From the NCBI RefSeq assembly GCF_014805625.2, contig NW_023998415.1, positions 28,392,470-28,456,469 on the forward strand: DNA of 64,000 nucleotides, given 5' to 3'. Source of the stretch: Glossina fuscipes. Lineage: Eukaryota > Arthropoda > Insecta > Diptera > Glossinidae. Position numbers and translations under genes: made by a program. Positions 13,201 through 27,524 of this stretch are shown here, piece after piece. The notes beneath the pieces were generated by a model that was not told where the DNA came from, ran no database searches, and saw only the letters and a list, made by a program, of their open reading frames with translations. Position 1 is the first letter of the stretch. Each line of letters begins with the position of its first letter.

Positions 13201-16200
13201 AAATTTCGTGTGCACGCTCGTTACAAATGAACATCTAGATAACAATTCTTAGGGTGATTTATATTGTGGCATAATATTTGATAGGGTATTTTCGATCGCT
13301 TCAATTTCAATCGCATTGCTTGAAAATGTCTTTAGTAGTTGTGGCAACAATCAAAGTAAAACCATTAAGAAGTATTTCATATTAAAAACAGCGCCGTAAC
13401 TGGACAATTAAACAATTACATTAACCAAATATCGCTGGCGGAAGCTCATTTGCCCCGTCAGCTACTACTCTGGCTTTCCCCGCGAAAATATTGCGGTTTC
13501 GCTCTCATATTAAGTTGACCCCAAAAATTGTTTGATTTTAGTAAATTCGCTTTACGCATCAATAATTTATTAACCGCAAAAACTTACGTAGGAGGTTAAT
13601 TTAATTACGTCCGCAAAATGCAAGAGAAAGAAAAAAAAAAAAAAAAAAAACGGGTTTACTGCTAAACTGTTTTAAATTGTTTGCGTTAACGTTTCTATCG
13701 TTAAACGGGAAACACGATTTAAGAACACTTTTGCACCCATCGTCGCTGAAAATGAAAGCAAATTAATTCAGTCGGCCTGGTTGCACCGCGGCACAGGACA
13801 CGCTTCAAACACTCTCTCAAAAACTTTGTAAACCGTGATGTTTAGTCTGCTACGGATGAAAGTTAGCGGAAAGCTTACTTACGATTATACGGGACATACA
13901 TATATATTCCGCGTCGATATTGTATACCGACAATATTATAATTACACTGTATCAACAATCAGAATTCAGAGGCCATGCACTATAGTAAGAATTTTTTTTA
14001 TGTAAAGAAACTTTTAAGCGCTCGCTCTTAGCAAAAAGCATTGAATAATTTACTTACATTCACCTGAAATGATGGGTATTCAAAAGTCGTCGGCATGCAC
14101 GCTTACTTACCTACGTTATTTATGTTCTCTTGGCAGAGCGTTATTTGCTCAAGTATTGTGATTGCTGACTGATCAATAGCATTTCAAGCGTTAACACTAG
14201 AATTACCGGTGTGTTGTATGCACCTCTGTCGTCTACCCTAAGTGAATCAATTTGATTTACTTGCTTGTTGATGGATTTGCTCTAAGACCGCACAAGCATT
14301 GTTAGTTAGTTGGAATTGAGAAGAAGAGTTTTACCTGCTCATACATACGTGACCGCAGTAGACATTAGAAATTCAAGTAATCGCGAAGAAAACCGATTTT
14401 TTTTTTTGTTTTATTATTATCTACAACCACCATAGGTGGATTGGCAAAGAAGTATTAACCATTCGGTTTACTAATGCGCCCACAGTGATAGTTAAATATT
14501 TGACTTGCCCCTATATGTTTATTTAATGATTTTTAACACTATCATCCTTTGTACCTTTTCAATACAATATCAGTTGTGTAAATAAAATTATCAAATTTAA
14601 TAGAAATAATAATAATTTATTTGCACTTTCTTATTATAATAACTATATAGAATGATGAGGCACGTGTTTTACAGCAAATATTTGTTATAATAATATTAAG
14701 TATTATAGGTATTATGAACGTTTGTATTATATTTTCTCGTTCGGTGAGGATTTTTCTTTCTTTCTTTCTTTCTTTCTTTTGTTTTTGTTGCAATTTTCAA
14801 GGGCAGAATAAACCGCATTTACAATTTTTGACTCACTATCCTGTCTGGCTGTTATTGCCTCTAATCGTTTGCAGGAGTAAACATTGCTACATTCTAAAGC
14901 GCTTGTGTGTTGTGTATATCGCTGTTTGCAACACCAATCAAATCATAAACATTTTCTCAATTGATCTAAGTCGGTCTGTCCGCCAGTCCGTCAGTCTTGT
15001 TTTCTTGTCCGCACCCACCTACATGTCGCAAAATTTTTAAGATACACTGACATCGACGAGGAACGCTGCTCAAAATGTGTCGGATTGGATCACTTCTGCG
15101 ACCACTTACCATATAGTAACTTATATTAAAATGTCGACATATGACTAATTGCAGTATGATGTAAGGTGAGCCATATCTTCTCACTATACAGTTTTTATTT
15201 GTTTCAATTCTCGAATCCTTTCGCAATTGTTTAAACTACAACAGTTTAGAAATATCGACGATTTATACAAACAGCTCTTGGAGATTATTCAACAAAGTAA
15301 TAATAAGAAGGAAAAATTAAAATAATCCAATAACTAACGAATGCAGTGAAATTGTTTCGTCATTAACATACGCTTGTTCAACGTCACCGAAAATGCTTTA
15401 TAGCTAATTGTTGGTTGGCTAAGAAACTACAATCCTTGCATTGTTGTCGTAATCAAAACATTAATAAATATTTCTGGAATTAATGTAAAAAGTAATTCAA
15501 ACTGTAATTAGAAGGCCAACTAACTGCGAATGCGATTAAAAATGATATTGGAAAGGGTGAAAAATGATGGCATTTTAATCATTAAGTGCATCATTTTTAA
15601 CTGAACTTATAGATGACCCTGACTACTAACTGAGTAACACTTATTTTGAAATTTGTCGCCAGATATTTTCGTCTTTCCCGCACTTATTTTTCAAACTTGG
15701 CTTAATTCTCGATAAAGGAATATGTGGTACGAATCTCACGGGCCTACTTTCATATTTGAAACTTGTGACAATCTAACACAAATTGATATATGTCTCAGTG
15801 ATGTATAAAAAAAATATCGATTGTAGTCTCTTTAAGTTATCCCCCCACATAAATAAAAGTCAACAAATATTTCTTTTTAACGGTCGAAAGTTTCGAAAGT
15901 TGACACCACCCTCTGCGTAATTCTTGTGTTAAAGTAGAGAAGAAAACGAGTATATAAAAAAATAAGTGAGAATTACGTAATAATTTTCTTTTCATTTGAT
16001 AAATATGACCTGTGTGGAATGTTTGGATCTAAACTTACGTTTGATATTAAGAATTAATAAGAACTTGGTTTGAAAGTACATAATATAACGGTATAAGCAG
16101 TTCAACATTTTTCCAATGCTCCGATCTCCTCTTTATAGAACGTTCTCACGTCATCCTTAAATCTCCGCCATGAAATAATTTCCCTCAATTTTCGCTCCCC

Positions 16201-19200
16201 CGATAAGTCCATTTGAGATTTGTAAACAGATAATATATGCTGAGCGGTAGAGCAATGAGTATGACAGCGATTCGAATTTCATGTTATGCAATTTTGCCAG
16301 TTTAGCGATTAGCTGATGACACAGGTTTTTGACCTACCGGTGAGTAAACGCGCCGTCCATTTCATGCTTAAATCTTTGTATAAAGCAGTGAATCCGTTCC
16401 CTCTTCAAGATATCTATCCAGCAAACTATCTCTTGTAGTTTCATCTTTCGATTATCAAAAATAATTTTCAGAATATTGTTGATGTTTTTTTTTTTTTTAT
16501 TTTTTTTTTTAATGCTATCATCTATCTTGAGTAACCAATGTGTTCAGCATGCAATGGATGTCCCTTTAACCGCGTTTAAAATCAGCCGATCATTACCGAT
16601 CAGTTGTTGCTTTCGACGGAGAAGTGTTGCCATAACTTTTTTTCACAATCAAGCCGCTGCTGACTATTTTCCCATTAAGAAACAATATTTGATCAATAAA
16701 TTTACAAAGATACGTTCGCTGATGCCATCATCGTTTATGAGGAAATGATCTAAATGACATGGATATTTGACAGACGTCCTATAAGCAATGTAGTTTTTTT
16801 TTTTTAGTGACGACAGATACGTGTCAGTCAGTCCCGGGAACTACTGGCCGTTGTGGCGTTAGTTTGCAATTTCAATGCACTAACATTACGCGCCAGTTCA
16901 ATCGTATCTTTGTTATATGATGAGTTTGGTCCTTGAATAGGACATAGGAACATAGCATGATTCATTAGTATTTGGTGAGCGTATAAGCAGGCCTATGAAT
17001 CCATTGGCTGCAAACGATAAACTGTCTAAACTAAATAAATAGCATAAAATACTTTATACCATTTGCATACTTTGTCTCTAATTGAGGGGGGGNNNNNNNN
17101 NNNNNNNNNNNNNNNNNNNNNNNNNNNNNNNNNNNNNNNNNNNNNNNNNNNNNNNNNNNNNNNNNNNNNNNNNNNNNNNNNNNNNNNNNNNNNNNNNNNN
17201 NNNNNNNNNNNNNNNNNNNNNNNNNNNNNNNNNNNNNNNNNNNNNNNNNNNNNNNNNNNNNNNNNNNNNNNNNNNNNNNNNNNNNNNNNNNNNNNNNNNN
17301 NNNNNNNNNNNNNNNNNNNNNNNNNNNNNNNNNNNNNNNNNNNNNNNNNNNNNNNNNNNNNNNNNNNNNNNNNNNNNNNNNNNNNNNNNNNNNNNNNNNN
17401 NNNNNNNNNNNNNNNNNNNNNNNNNNNNNNNNNNNNNNNNNNNNNNNNNNNNNNNNNNNNNNNNNNNNNNNNNNNNNNNNNNNNNNNNNNNNTCCTTAGG
17501 AATTTTGGTTGCAATCCGCTAGATTGCTTTATTGTCACTTGAGCAACGGAAACTTATCCTTGGTATTTCCTTCTTAGTTAAATTAATAAGTGATCCCATG
17601 GATCCGCCGACATTGCTTCCTGAGATAAACTTCAATGTTGTTCTTAATCGTATCGCTAAGAATTTTCATAAAACTCAGCCAATATGGGCAAATAATTACG
17701 AGCTTTTTAATCCGTTCAGACACTTTCGCAAAAATCTGTAATTATATCTAGAATTTAACCTCTCAATATCGGAGTCTTTAAATTCTCTCAAATGAATTCT
17801 TCTTAATATGCGCGCTTTCTTTATAAGGGGAGTTAAATATACGGTATTTATGTGGGATTCGAAAATCGAACTGGATTTCTTTCTCTATCATCGGTTGGCA
17901 AGCTTTTGTAAATTTGCAACGACTTAGGGATTCATTCCTAACTCGGTTATACACTGGATGCGAGTGCGCCTTTATGGTGGATATGTATAAGCTCTTCTCC
18001 CCCTCCTTTTCGTTTATGCATGAATTTTATTCTTTTTATTATTCCCATCACTAAAGGATGGCCGTACACTCATTTTGTTGTTGCTTTCATAATTTACGTA
18101 ACATCCAAAAGCCAGCTTCTTCAGAGTCCCCATAAAGTATATGTGTTCTTGATTAGTGTGAAATTTTGAATATATTAAGCCATGTCTGTCTGTCCGCGTG
18201 TGTGTCTGTGTAGTGTATGATGTGTGTTGTTCGCGGCACTCTCCTGGAAACGTTAGAAGGTCTTGCACGCAGGTTGGCATTGAAAATGCGACAAATTGGT
18301 TAGAGCAGTAGCCCGCAGTGGGGCGTAGACTTGAGCGAACAAAAATTGGTGGATTTTTGCTCGTTACTCAGAAATTGTGAAACTTAGAAGGTTGATAATT
18401 TTTTAAATTTATTTTCCGAAAACTCGGTCATGCCCATACAAAGTTCCAAGTGATTAAGTTTTATTTTCTTTCATTTTTTGAAGTTTCATGCTTATCTATC
18501 ATAAGGCAAACAAGACGGAATACTTGAAACTGTTTTGTACATTCCTCAAAGGAAGATATATTATCTGGCTAAAAATGGGTTAATTAATTAATAATGATAG
18601 AAACCGCGACCTGGTGGATTAATTTTTATTTTAATAATATCAGCGATGTTGGTATCAAGTAAAAGAACTTGGAGAGTAGAGTAGAATGCGATGAAGCTAA
18701 GTGTGTTTGTTCCAAATCAAATATCTCGGACTTGACGACGTCGGGAACTCATTTTTTTACTTACAATACCGTTGATATGGGTATCAAATAAACGGACTTG
18801 GCAAGTAGAATACAAGAAGCTAAGTGCTTCAATTCTAAATTAATTGTGGTAGACGTCACAGCGTAGTGGATAAATGTTTTGTTAAGAACACTTTCGATGT
18901 AGGTATAAAACGAAAGGAGTTGGAGAGTGCAACGCGATAAAGTCTATTGATTATAATTTAATTATTTTGAACGTTTAATACGTAAAGTCTAGGGGCGTTT
19001 AAAAAAAAACCAATTTCTTGGACTTTAAAATCTTAAGTGGACCACGGGTTTATGGGGTGGGTACGGGAGATTCGTCTTGCATCGAATATAATTTTTTTAC
19101 TTGTCTTCTCTTCGTTCTTGCTTTTTTTTCCCTCTATTTTCCCCCATATACTTGCCGCATTAGCTTATTCATAGCACTTGGTATAAGATTTATTTTTAAG

Positions 19201-22200
19201 AGTCAATCGAGTTCGCCTGCTATTTTGTTTTGTTGACTGAATTTGATGTGCAAGTAAATAAATAAATATAAACAAACCAATAAGGGTTAAGGCGAAACAT
19301 TAACATTGACGATAAGTTCGAATGTTTTTTAGTAATTGGTTTAGTTCATTGTGTTCTGAGGTTAGAGTGGAAAGCGCATATCGTGCATTTTGTACAAATT
19401 TTTTTTTAATATAAAAATGAAAAACAGACGACTAACGCAATACAAAATCAATGTTCATGGATATAAAAGATTGCGTGCTGCTCCACCCGATTATAACTTT
19501 CTTATATATATATGTATATAAAATGAATACATCGTGTGCTATGAGTATAAAAATTGACTTGTCGGATTTGTAATTGTATGAAATCGAAAGACGAAATATC
19601 CCTTTTTTCCTTTCAGTTGTCGCATAGCCAAGCAGTTAAGAAGTGCTACTATCAGATCAGGATTACATCACTTACTTCAATTCTCAGTGTCGTAAAGCAT
19701 ACTTTAATTACGATCAGCTTTGTCCCACCTACGGCAAGTGTTCAGTCGATAGAGCCATAACACTTACTCCCATGATGCGCTCATCCCTACCTATCCTTCT
19801 CCACTTCTCTCTCTACATACAGGTTACAGCTCACTGAACGGATTCATCGTACAAAAGAAAGAAAAAGAAAAAAAAACCATAAATATTTGAATCCAAAGGA
19901 CATATTTTTGACAAGCAACGCAATAAACAAATTAAAAATATCACCTTAGAATTCAATAATAAGACAAAGCGATTATTTTTGAAATTAAATGATAGACAAA
20001 ATATGTGACTAAATTGGGATACTTAGATCAGTTCAAATATGTCAGCAGGATCCTGAAATGTAATAAACAAAAGAAATCATTATAAAATTGTTGGCGAAAC
20101 TTATTCTCTGTCGCTTAAATTGTGGAAACAAAATATATGAAACAAGTATATGATGAGGACGGATATGTTAATCTGGGAGCTACATCAAGCATAGCCATCA
20201 TATAGCCTACTCTATTAGACCCGTATCTCAAGGGACGAGTAAACAACGCCTTCTGATTTAATATTTGCTACAGCGCCTAAACGGATATTGGACTCAATCA
20301 AATTTTCAGCTTATCCCGAAATTTTTTAATACCTAGCACTCTAACCGATATAAAATATTATTTGATATTTGTTTTGAACGTATATAGCTATACCTTTCAA
20401 GTAATCAATCCAATTGTTAATCATACTCAGCCCTAATAAGGTAAATGTACTAAGCGAATATATTCACAATTGAGATGTGAATCCTGAATAATGAACCGAA
20501 CCAGGATTTTTGAAAAATGCCTCAGATCCTAGTTGTATATAAGCTTCCCTTTAAAATATATTATATCATAATTTAAATGTTATTTGAATAAATAAGTCGC
20601 AGGAAACAGCTAATCCCGACTGAGTTAAAAGACAATTATACGCGATTTGTAAACTCATTGATTGCTAAGATATCAAAAGTTACTAATCTACTAATCTAGT
20701 ACGTGGACGGTTTGTTAAAAATCCTCGAATGCTTACGCAACCCAACGAAACGAACTTTCATTATTGTATTGGATTGAAAGCTATTTGTCCAGTACGCAAT
20801 CGAACGAGAGTTTTTTTTTAAAAATTCCCCCAAAAAAAATTTTTTTTCCCAACTTTGTTACATATCAGATTTCATGGATCACCTTTCTGAACTAAATGCG
20901 ACTTGGATTTGCTTAAAGCATTGTCTCGTGTTAGGTATTCGTTCAATGGTCGAATTGTCTGATTACAAGTTTATGGTTTGTTTGTAAACACATCGAGAGT
21001 TCGAATTAGGACAGATTTTTTTTTTTTTTTTTATGATTAATTTTTTTGATTAGTTATTTATTTCTTTTAGTTTTTTTTTTTTTTTTTTTTTTTTTCAAGT
21101 CGCAAATTATAGGCCATATATTAGTTTGTCATTACGACAAAATTTTATTAACATCAGTATAGGGAAAATGTGTGTATGCCTTAACGTTTGTATTGAAATG
21201 GAATTTCATTTTAATTTAATCGCCTTTCGTCTGATCTTGTATACACCATCGTCCGGTCAGATCGTTACTCAGACACGTTTTGATTCACAGCAGATAACAG
21301 AAATCATGCAATTTTCAAAGATTCGTAAAAAACACTTGTACGCATATGATTAGTAGAGGGGTTGAAGAATTTTTGAGTTATACAAAAGCATTTCAAGTCA
21401 AGCACTTTTGGCTGAAGTAACAGCGAAACCTAATGAATCAAATCAAATTGCTTTCAATTAATTTTTATTGGATATCAATTAATAAGTTTTTGCAAAGATA
21501 TGCAATGTTAATGATATATATATATATATGTATATATATATTTATAAATATACATATAACCAGCGGACATCTATATATGAATTTGATCATTTAATTTGTA
21601 ATATAGAAAAATTAAATAACGATATATATGTCTTTGTTCATTCATCTAGCACTTATGCTCACAAAAAGCTTCATTTGGAAGTTTCTTCATTTAGATCGCA
21701 TTTAATTATAAGTCATTTTTAATAATTATCTTCCTTCAATTTGTTGTGAAATTTATTATCAAATGTCCGGAAGAATCTGGAAGAAGTCTTCGCCCCGGCC
21801 CCCCCCCCCCCCCCTTTCTTGATCATTTAGATCATCTTAAAAAGTTGTTGAGCAAGAACGGATAGTTTTTTGCATCAATTTTCACGTCGCGTAATATTTT
21901 TTTACAATGCGTTCAGTTAGTCAGTCCTTACCAGCGCATACAAGTTCGACCGTAAATTTAAAGTTTTGCAAAGTTTCTTGAAACTTCTTCATTTTATGAT
22001 AAAAACAAATAAAAACATTGAAAGTGGGCGTACCTTATCATTAAATACCGCATACAACCATACATACAACCGCTTAGTAGAGTTATTCAAATAACGATTT
22101 TTTTTATAAGAAAACGTTATATGGGAAATTGTTGAAAAAGCCGTACGGTCCGCAACATTTCCAATAGTGTTCGGTCATGGCCCGAAGATACACAAGGATA

Positions 22201-25200
22201 TCAGAAACGATTCTTTGTTGATACGCTTGCAAAACCCGGAAGAAAGCTTCAGAGACCGTCTCAACTACATAAAGATTCTTGATCAGTATTAATTTCTGAA
22301 TGGATGTAACCATGTCCGTCTATCTGTATAATGTCTTGCGACCACTTGTGATCGCAAAGATGGAGGTATTCGCTTTGAATCAGGAAGAAACTTTGAAAGT
22401 TCTTTCACGCGGGCTCGCGTTCAAAACGGGTCATATTAATGAAAGGAGACGCCCATAGTGCAACGTCAAATTAAATATGTCGTTCTTGAAAAACACAAAA
22501 AAAAAGGGATAAAAATTTCCACGCTTCATCTACAAGTGGTTCTTCAACATCTGTATGCCACGCCTACCCAGTTTTATACAGTATCAAAGTTTTATTTATG
22601 CCTTGAAAGGAACTTGTATATATATTATTGATCGATTGTCGCAGCAAAAATTAAGATAGTGACGTTAAATTCCGCAGAAACTTGGGAAGTTGCTGTGCAT
22701 AGGTTATCACTGAAAATGAGCTAAGTCGGTTAAACGATTGAGCCTAGTGCAATATTAAAGCGAGAGCATCTTTGCCTTCATAAACCAAAAAAATTTATAT
22801 TTTTTAACGATGAGTGAAGTGTTCCCCAGCAGTCGAATGGTAAATGTTAAGCCCTTTTGCAATTGTAAAGTGTAAAGGGTATGGATTGTTTTTCAGCATA
22901 GCTCGCAGGTTGTCACTTTCGGCCGTGGATTTTCACCCATATAGACGATCTTGAAGACGAGACTGAAATTTCCAGAGTGAAACTTGACGAACCATCTTTC
23001 GCAGTTGCGAACATTTACAATTTCGCCGGTTATTATTTAATTTCACAAATAAGTTTTTACAAGCGACCGATGCTTTGCTTCCTCACTACATTTTACGGCT
23101 GAGGCTATATCGCGGGAAGGCTATTAAAAGTTTCCCTCCTATATTCCACGAGAAGTACGCTAAACTGTAAGATTCCACATGAGGCAATGTACTTTCCCGC
23201 CTTGACTTGATAAGTGAAATCACCTGTAGGTGGTAATATACGACAGACCTTTTCCTCCAACTTATTAATATAATATTGGTGGCTGGGCTCGGTCACGACC
23301 GAATATAATTTTTCCATTTCTTTTCTGTCAATGGAATGTTGTGCACAATCCGCATGGGCGTATCCGACAAGATTCTGCATTGTGTCACATTCAAACATTG
23401 AAGTCCTCTATACCTAATCCACTCCATTCATATTTTCTTTTGTAGTCTTATTAGCGCAATGATTTAAGATTGGCATTGCTGTTGATATGTAAGCACCGGA
23501 GTCCGGATAATGGGATAAACTAAACATCCAGTTAACTCCTAACACATCTCTTCATTTTGTTAACGTTATCATCTAGCTTCGATTTGCATAATATCTTGCT
23601 GTTATCCTATTGACTAACTCTAACACGTTCTTTTTATTCAGAAACCTTATCGCCATGAATTTTCTACACTATTGCATGTAGAGTAAAATTTGTTTTGTCT
23701 TCCTACGTTTTTGTGATAAAACAAAGGCAGGGGCTTTAGCATGAAAGATTGCAAATTTACTCAAATCTTCTCCCTTTCCTTACCACACCTCACAAATTCA
23801 ATTTTTATAAAGCGGAAGTACCCATCCAGTCTTCTGGACTAAAGTCTTAAAGGTTGGCGCCCTTGAGATTTCAACCCACGATCATTGAATTGTTAGTCAA
23901 GGCTGTTGTGTCTGTTTAGTCATGTGGGCCGATAATCGAATGTAAAATTTACAACACAAATCTATTGAATTGTTTAACCGACGCACTTCAGAGGCTGCGT
24001 CGCAGGAACGTTTTTTATATGATTCCACTAACTCGTATCCTCACCTCTACAGCATCAGAGTCCCGATGACTCAACTTTCTATTCCCGCCATGAATACAAT
24101 CGTTACGATCAATGCTTTACACATACATTTTACATGACAGCTCACAGAAATCGTTTACTAAATCGGCACTATAAAGATCTCTTTCAGGAATTGATACAGT
24201 TGCTATTTACCATTTATTTAGTGTAATGCAATTAAATGATCGAGTAATAGTAAAGCAAAGCATGTGTGTGTGTGTGTGTGTGTGTGTGTTTTTTTTCATT
24301 TTAATCTCATGTAATTCCTTATGTCGTGAACTAGAATTGATTCTGGGTTTTTTTATTTTTTATTTTTATTTCAATTACTTTATTCACTTTCCAATATATC
24401 GCATTTCCATCGAATCTATCGAGATCTTGCCTTTTTCCGGAGCTCACTATTCTTTGGAATAAGTTAACAGTGTATTCGCAGAACAAATTAGAAAAATGAT
24501 GTATCTCTGCCTTCACCACTTTTAACTTGGAATGACTTGAAGCGCTGGTAAATTGATCGATTTATCGAAAACGAAATTTAGTTTTTCATATAAGACCAAC
24601 CCTTCCTATTATAGCTCTTTGTGGGATGTTAGTGCTAGTAGAAGATTTTTTTGGATTGACGGCTGCAAACTACTGACTCGTTTACTTTATTCATCCTGGC
24701 TGAGAAAATGTTTTGTTTTTCTTCTTTTTTTTTTTAATTGCGGTATTGCGCTGCAGTTATCAATAAGCTGATACCTTATTACTTTCCCCTTTCCCCTTCA
24801 AGTTGGTACATTTGAATTTGATATTCATTAAGGCTCCATTATGGCGCGTGAAAAACACGATTGCATTGAAGAATCGTTTTAATCAGGGGTTGGCAACTTT
24901 CCTCATCGACGGGGCAATTTTAATTTTCATATCACGACGGTGACCGGAACAAGGCCTAGCTATTAGTAAGTATGTGATATTCTTCCGAACGCAAACACAA
25001 ACCATTTGCAGTGTTGCTATATGCGAGTAAATTGAATTTAAAATTTCAAACGTAGCGAGCCGGATGCGACGAAATCGCGGACCGGTGTTTGCCCATGCCT
25101 GGTTTAAACGATTCCATTAAATTTTCTAACGCTGAATAAAATTTCTAAATGCAACCTTGTACTACATGTAACGGCTATATCAACATATTTCATCGTGTTC

Positions 25201-27481
25201 AACTTGAATTATCTTAATTTGCTCGATGTGAAGATAACAAAAACTTTACCTCTCGATTCATTGAACTCGCACCCAATCAATTCGAACTAAATTCGAACTA
25301 AAGTAGTAAGAGATAGATAGATTGAGTGCGTGAGATGGAAATTGAGAAAAAAAGCGGAAAATTTAATAATAATAATAATAATAATTAGTTTCACTAAAAA
25401 AGGAGAAAATCACTTTTATTATAAATATTTATACAACGATTTAACATAGTAGTGGAAATAATCAAATTGTTTTGTGTATTTAGCTAATGTACCTCCTCAA
25501 TGTCACAATTGTTTGACTCTATTTACAAATGAATGTTAGAATAATGCAATATATACATATATAGATGTATATGTATGTATGTGTATGCTTCCTTAAATTA
25601 ATGTACCTTGCACTTGAAATGTAAATTATCAATAAAAAAAAAAAAATTTTTTCATTCTTTTTATAGATTTTGCGATAACTGCCAAATCGAAAATCGTTTT
25701 CTACGACGAAGATTGGCGGGAAATCACAACATCGGCCCATCAGTTTGATCAATTGTCAGCCATTGCATTCGACGAGACCGAAGAAGTTATTTACTTTAAT
25801 GATCGTCTGCATAATAACGGCAGCATATTCTCATTAAAGATACCGCTGCGTTACCAAGATCCTCATATCGTTGAGGAAGTTATACGGCGCACTCAAAATG
25901 AAATGATTACAAGCATAGCTTACGATCCATTAAATCGTAACATATTTTGGGCCGATCAGCGAAATAGGAAAATTTACTTTATATCTATTGATGCATTAAA
26001 AAATGAACCAGTCAAGATACTTTTGGATTTTATTGGAGAAGAGACGATACCAGATGGTATTGCGATTGATATTTGTCGCCGTCGACTATATTGGACAAAT
26101 TCGAATTTTAAAAATGCTTCCATAGAACGCGTAGATTTGAGTGGAGACGAACGTGAAATTATAGTTAAGACGGATCTATATCTGCCCCATGGCATTATAG
26201 TGGATCAATTGTCAGATCGTATTTATTGGGTGGTCGATCAACAGGGCATGCATTATACCGTCGAGAGTGCAAATCTGGATGGCAGCGATCGTCATATTAT
26301 TGTCAAGGGCTTAGATAGTACACCTTTAAATTTAGCTGTAACGAAAGATTTCATATTTTGGACCGATCATAGGCATAACGCTGTATGGGCGCATATTAAA
26401 AAACCATATCTGAAGGCCAATCAAACGCAAGAGCATATCGATGAGGTCGCCCAACCACGGGTAGTGCTTAAATTCTCTGATCAACCGACCGGCATTGTAG
26501 CTCGTACCCGTTTTATGACCACTCTCGTAAATGATCGTCATTGTTCCGTTGTAGTGACGAAAATTAAGCATCGTCTTCTCAATCGATCGCAGTTGAGCGA
26601 GAATAAAGCGCTAACTAATGAAAGTAAAATGCAACAGTCCTATTGCCTTAACGGCGGTGGATATATTGCCCAAAGCGGTATTTGTATATGCGAGATTGGC
26701 TATAAAGGTGCTCGTTGCGAGATCAGTGAGTGCCATAACTATTGCGTTCACGGCACATGCACAATGTCGTCCGTAAGCTTCCCAAAATGCAATTGTCAAC
26801 GCGATTTCTATGGTGATCGCTGTGAATCTCATAAATGTTCAGGATTTTGTTTTAACGACGGCATTTGCAACATTGATAACAATGGCGAACCGTCTTGTGA
26901 ATGTGTAAATGATTTCGGTGGTGAACGGTGTGAGCAAAATTCGACCGAAATTTGCGCACTCTTCTGCCGTTTATTAAAGCATGAACCGGATGTTAATGTT
27001 CCATTTGGATGCCATGATATGTAAGCTTGTAATCTTTTAAATTTATTATTCGTATTCGAATACACTCGTGCACTCTTTTACAGTTGCAAGGAATTGGCCT
27101 CGGAAAGTGAAGAAGCTGCTCATTTATATGCAATACCTACTTATAGGCATTTGGAAATGTGCCAAAATCAAGTTACTTGGACGAATCCTCTAATCATTGT
27201 TCTTGTTGCCGGCGTTGTATCATGTTTGTCACTTATTTTACTTATTGTCCACGGCGTGAGACGATTCTATAAGCCAGCTCGACCGCGAATTAAGAAAACT
27301 TTCGTAGTACGGAAACAGGCTGTGGCAACTGATACACCGTTAACTAATCGTCCAATTGCCACGGAGCAATGTGAAATTACAATTGAAAATTGCTGCAACA
27401 TGAATTACTGCGATACGGTAGGTAGACCTAAATGTAATTTATATCATTAAAGCACTAATTAATTTATTTTATTGACACTTT

Positions 27482-27524
<43 letters not shown>

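Larger units (their letters stand above)
7264..25666 (+). other. cueball intron 1, 18.4 kb
   Basis: The intron is bounded by GTAAGT (7264) and a polypyrimidine-TTATAG acceptor (25661-25666). It contains no convincing coding exon. Inside are an 80-bp duplication (9881-10016), a Tc1 transposase relic (about 11400-11760), a TTTC microsatellite (14756-14779), Helitron-like repeats (14940, 18048, 22020-22470), a 400-N gap, a paired long repeat (17493-19250), a SINE (23833) and a hAT-like element (24884-25101). The stretches 7400-9050, 10100-11080, 11800-14700, 15200-17000 and 19550-22000 show only AT-rich sequence and homopolymers to me. Confidence 0.85.

Noticed and set aside
17026..17542. ORFs crossing the N gap
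   Set aside because: They consist of undetermined bases.
26332..27065. Minus-strand ORFs opposite cueball exon 2
   Set aside because: Shadows of the plus-strand coding sequence.
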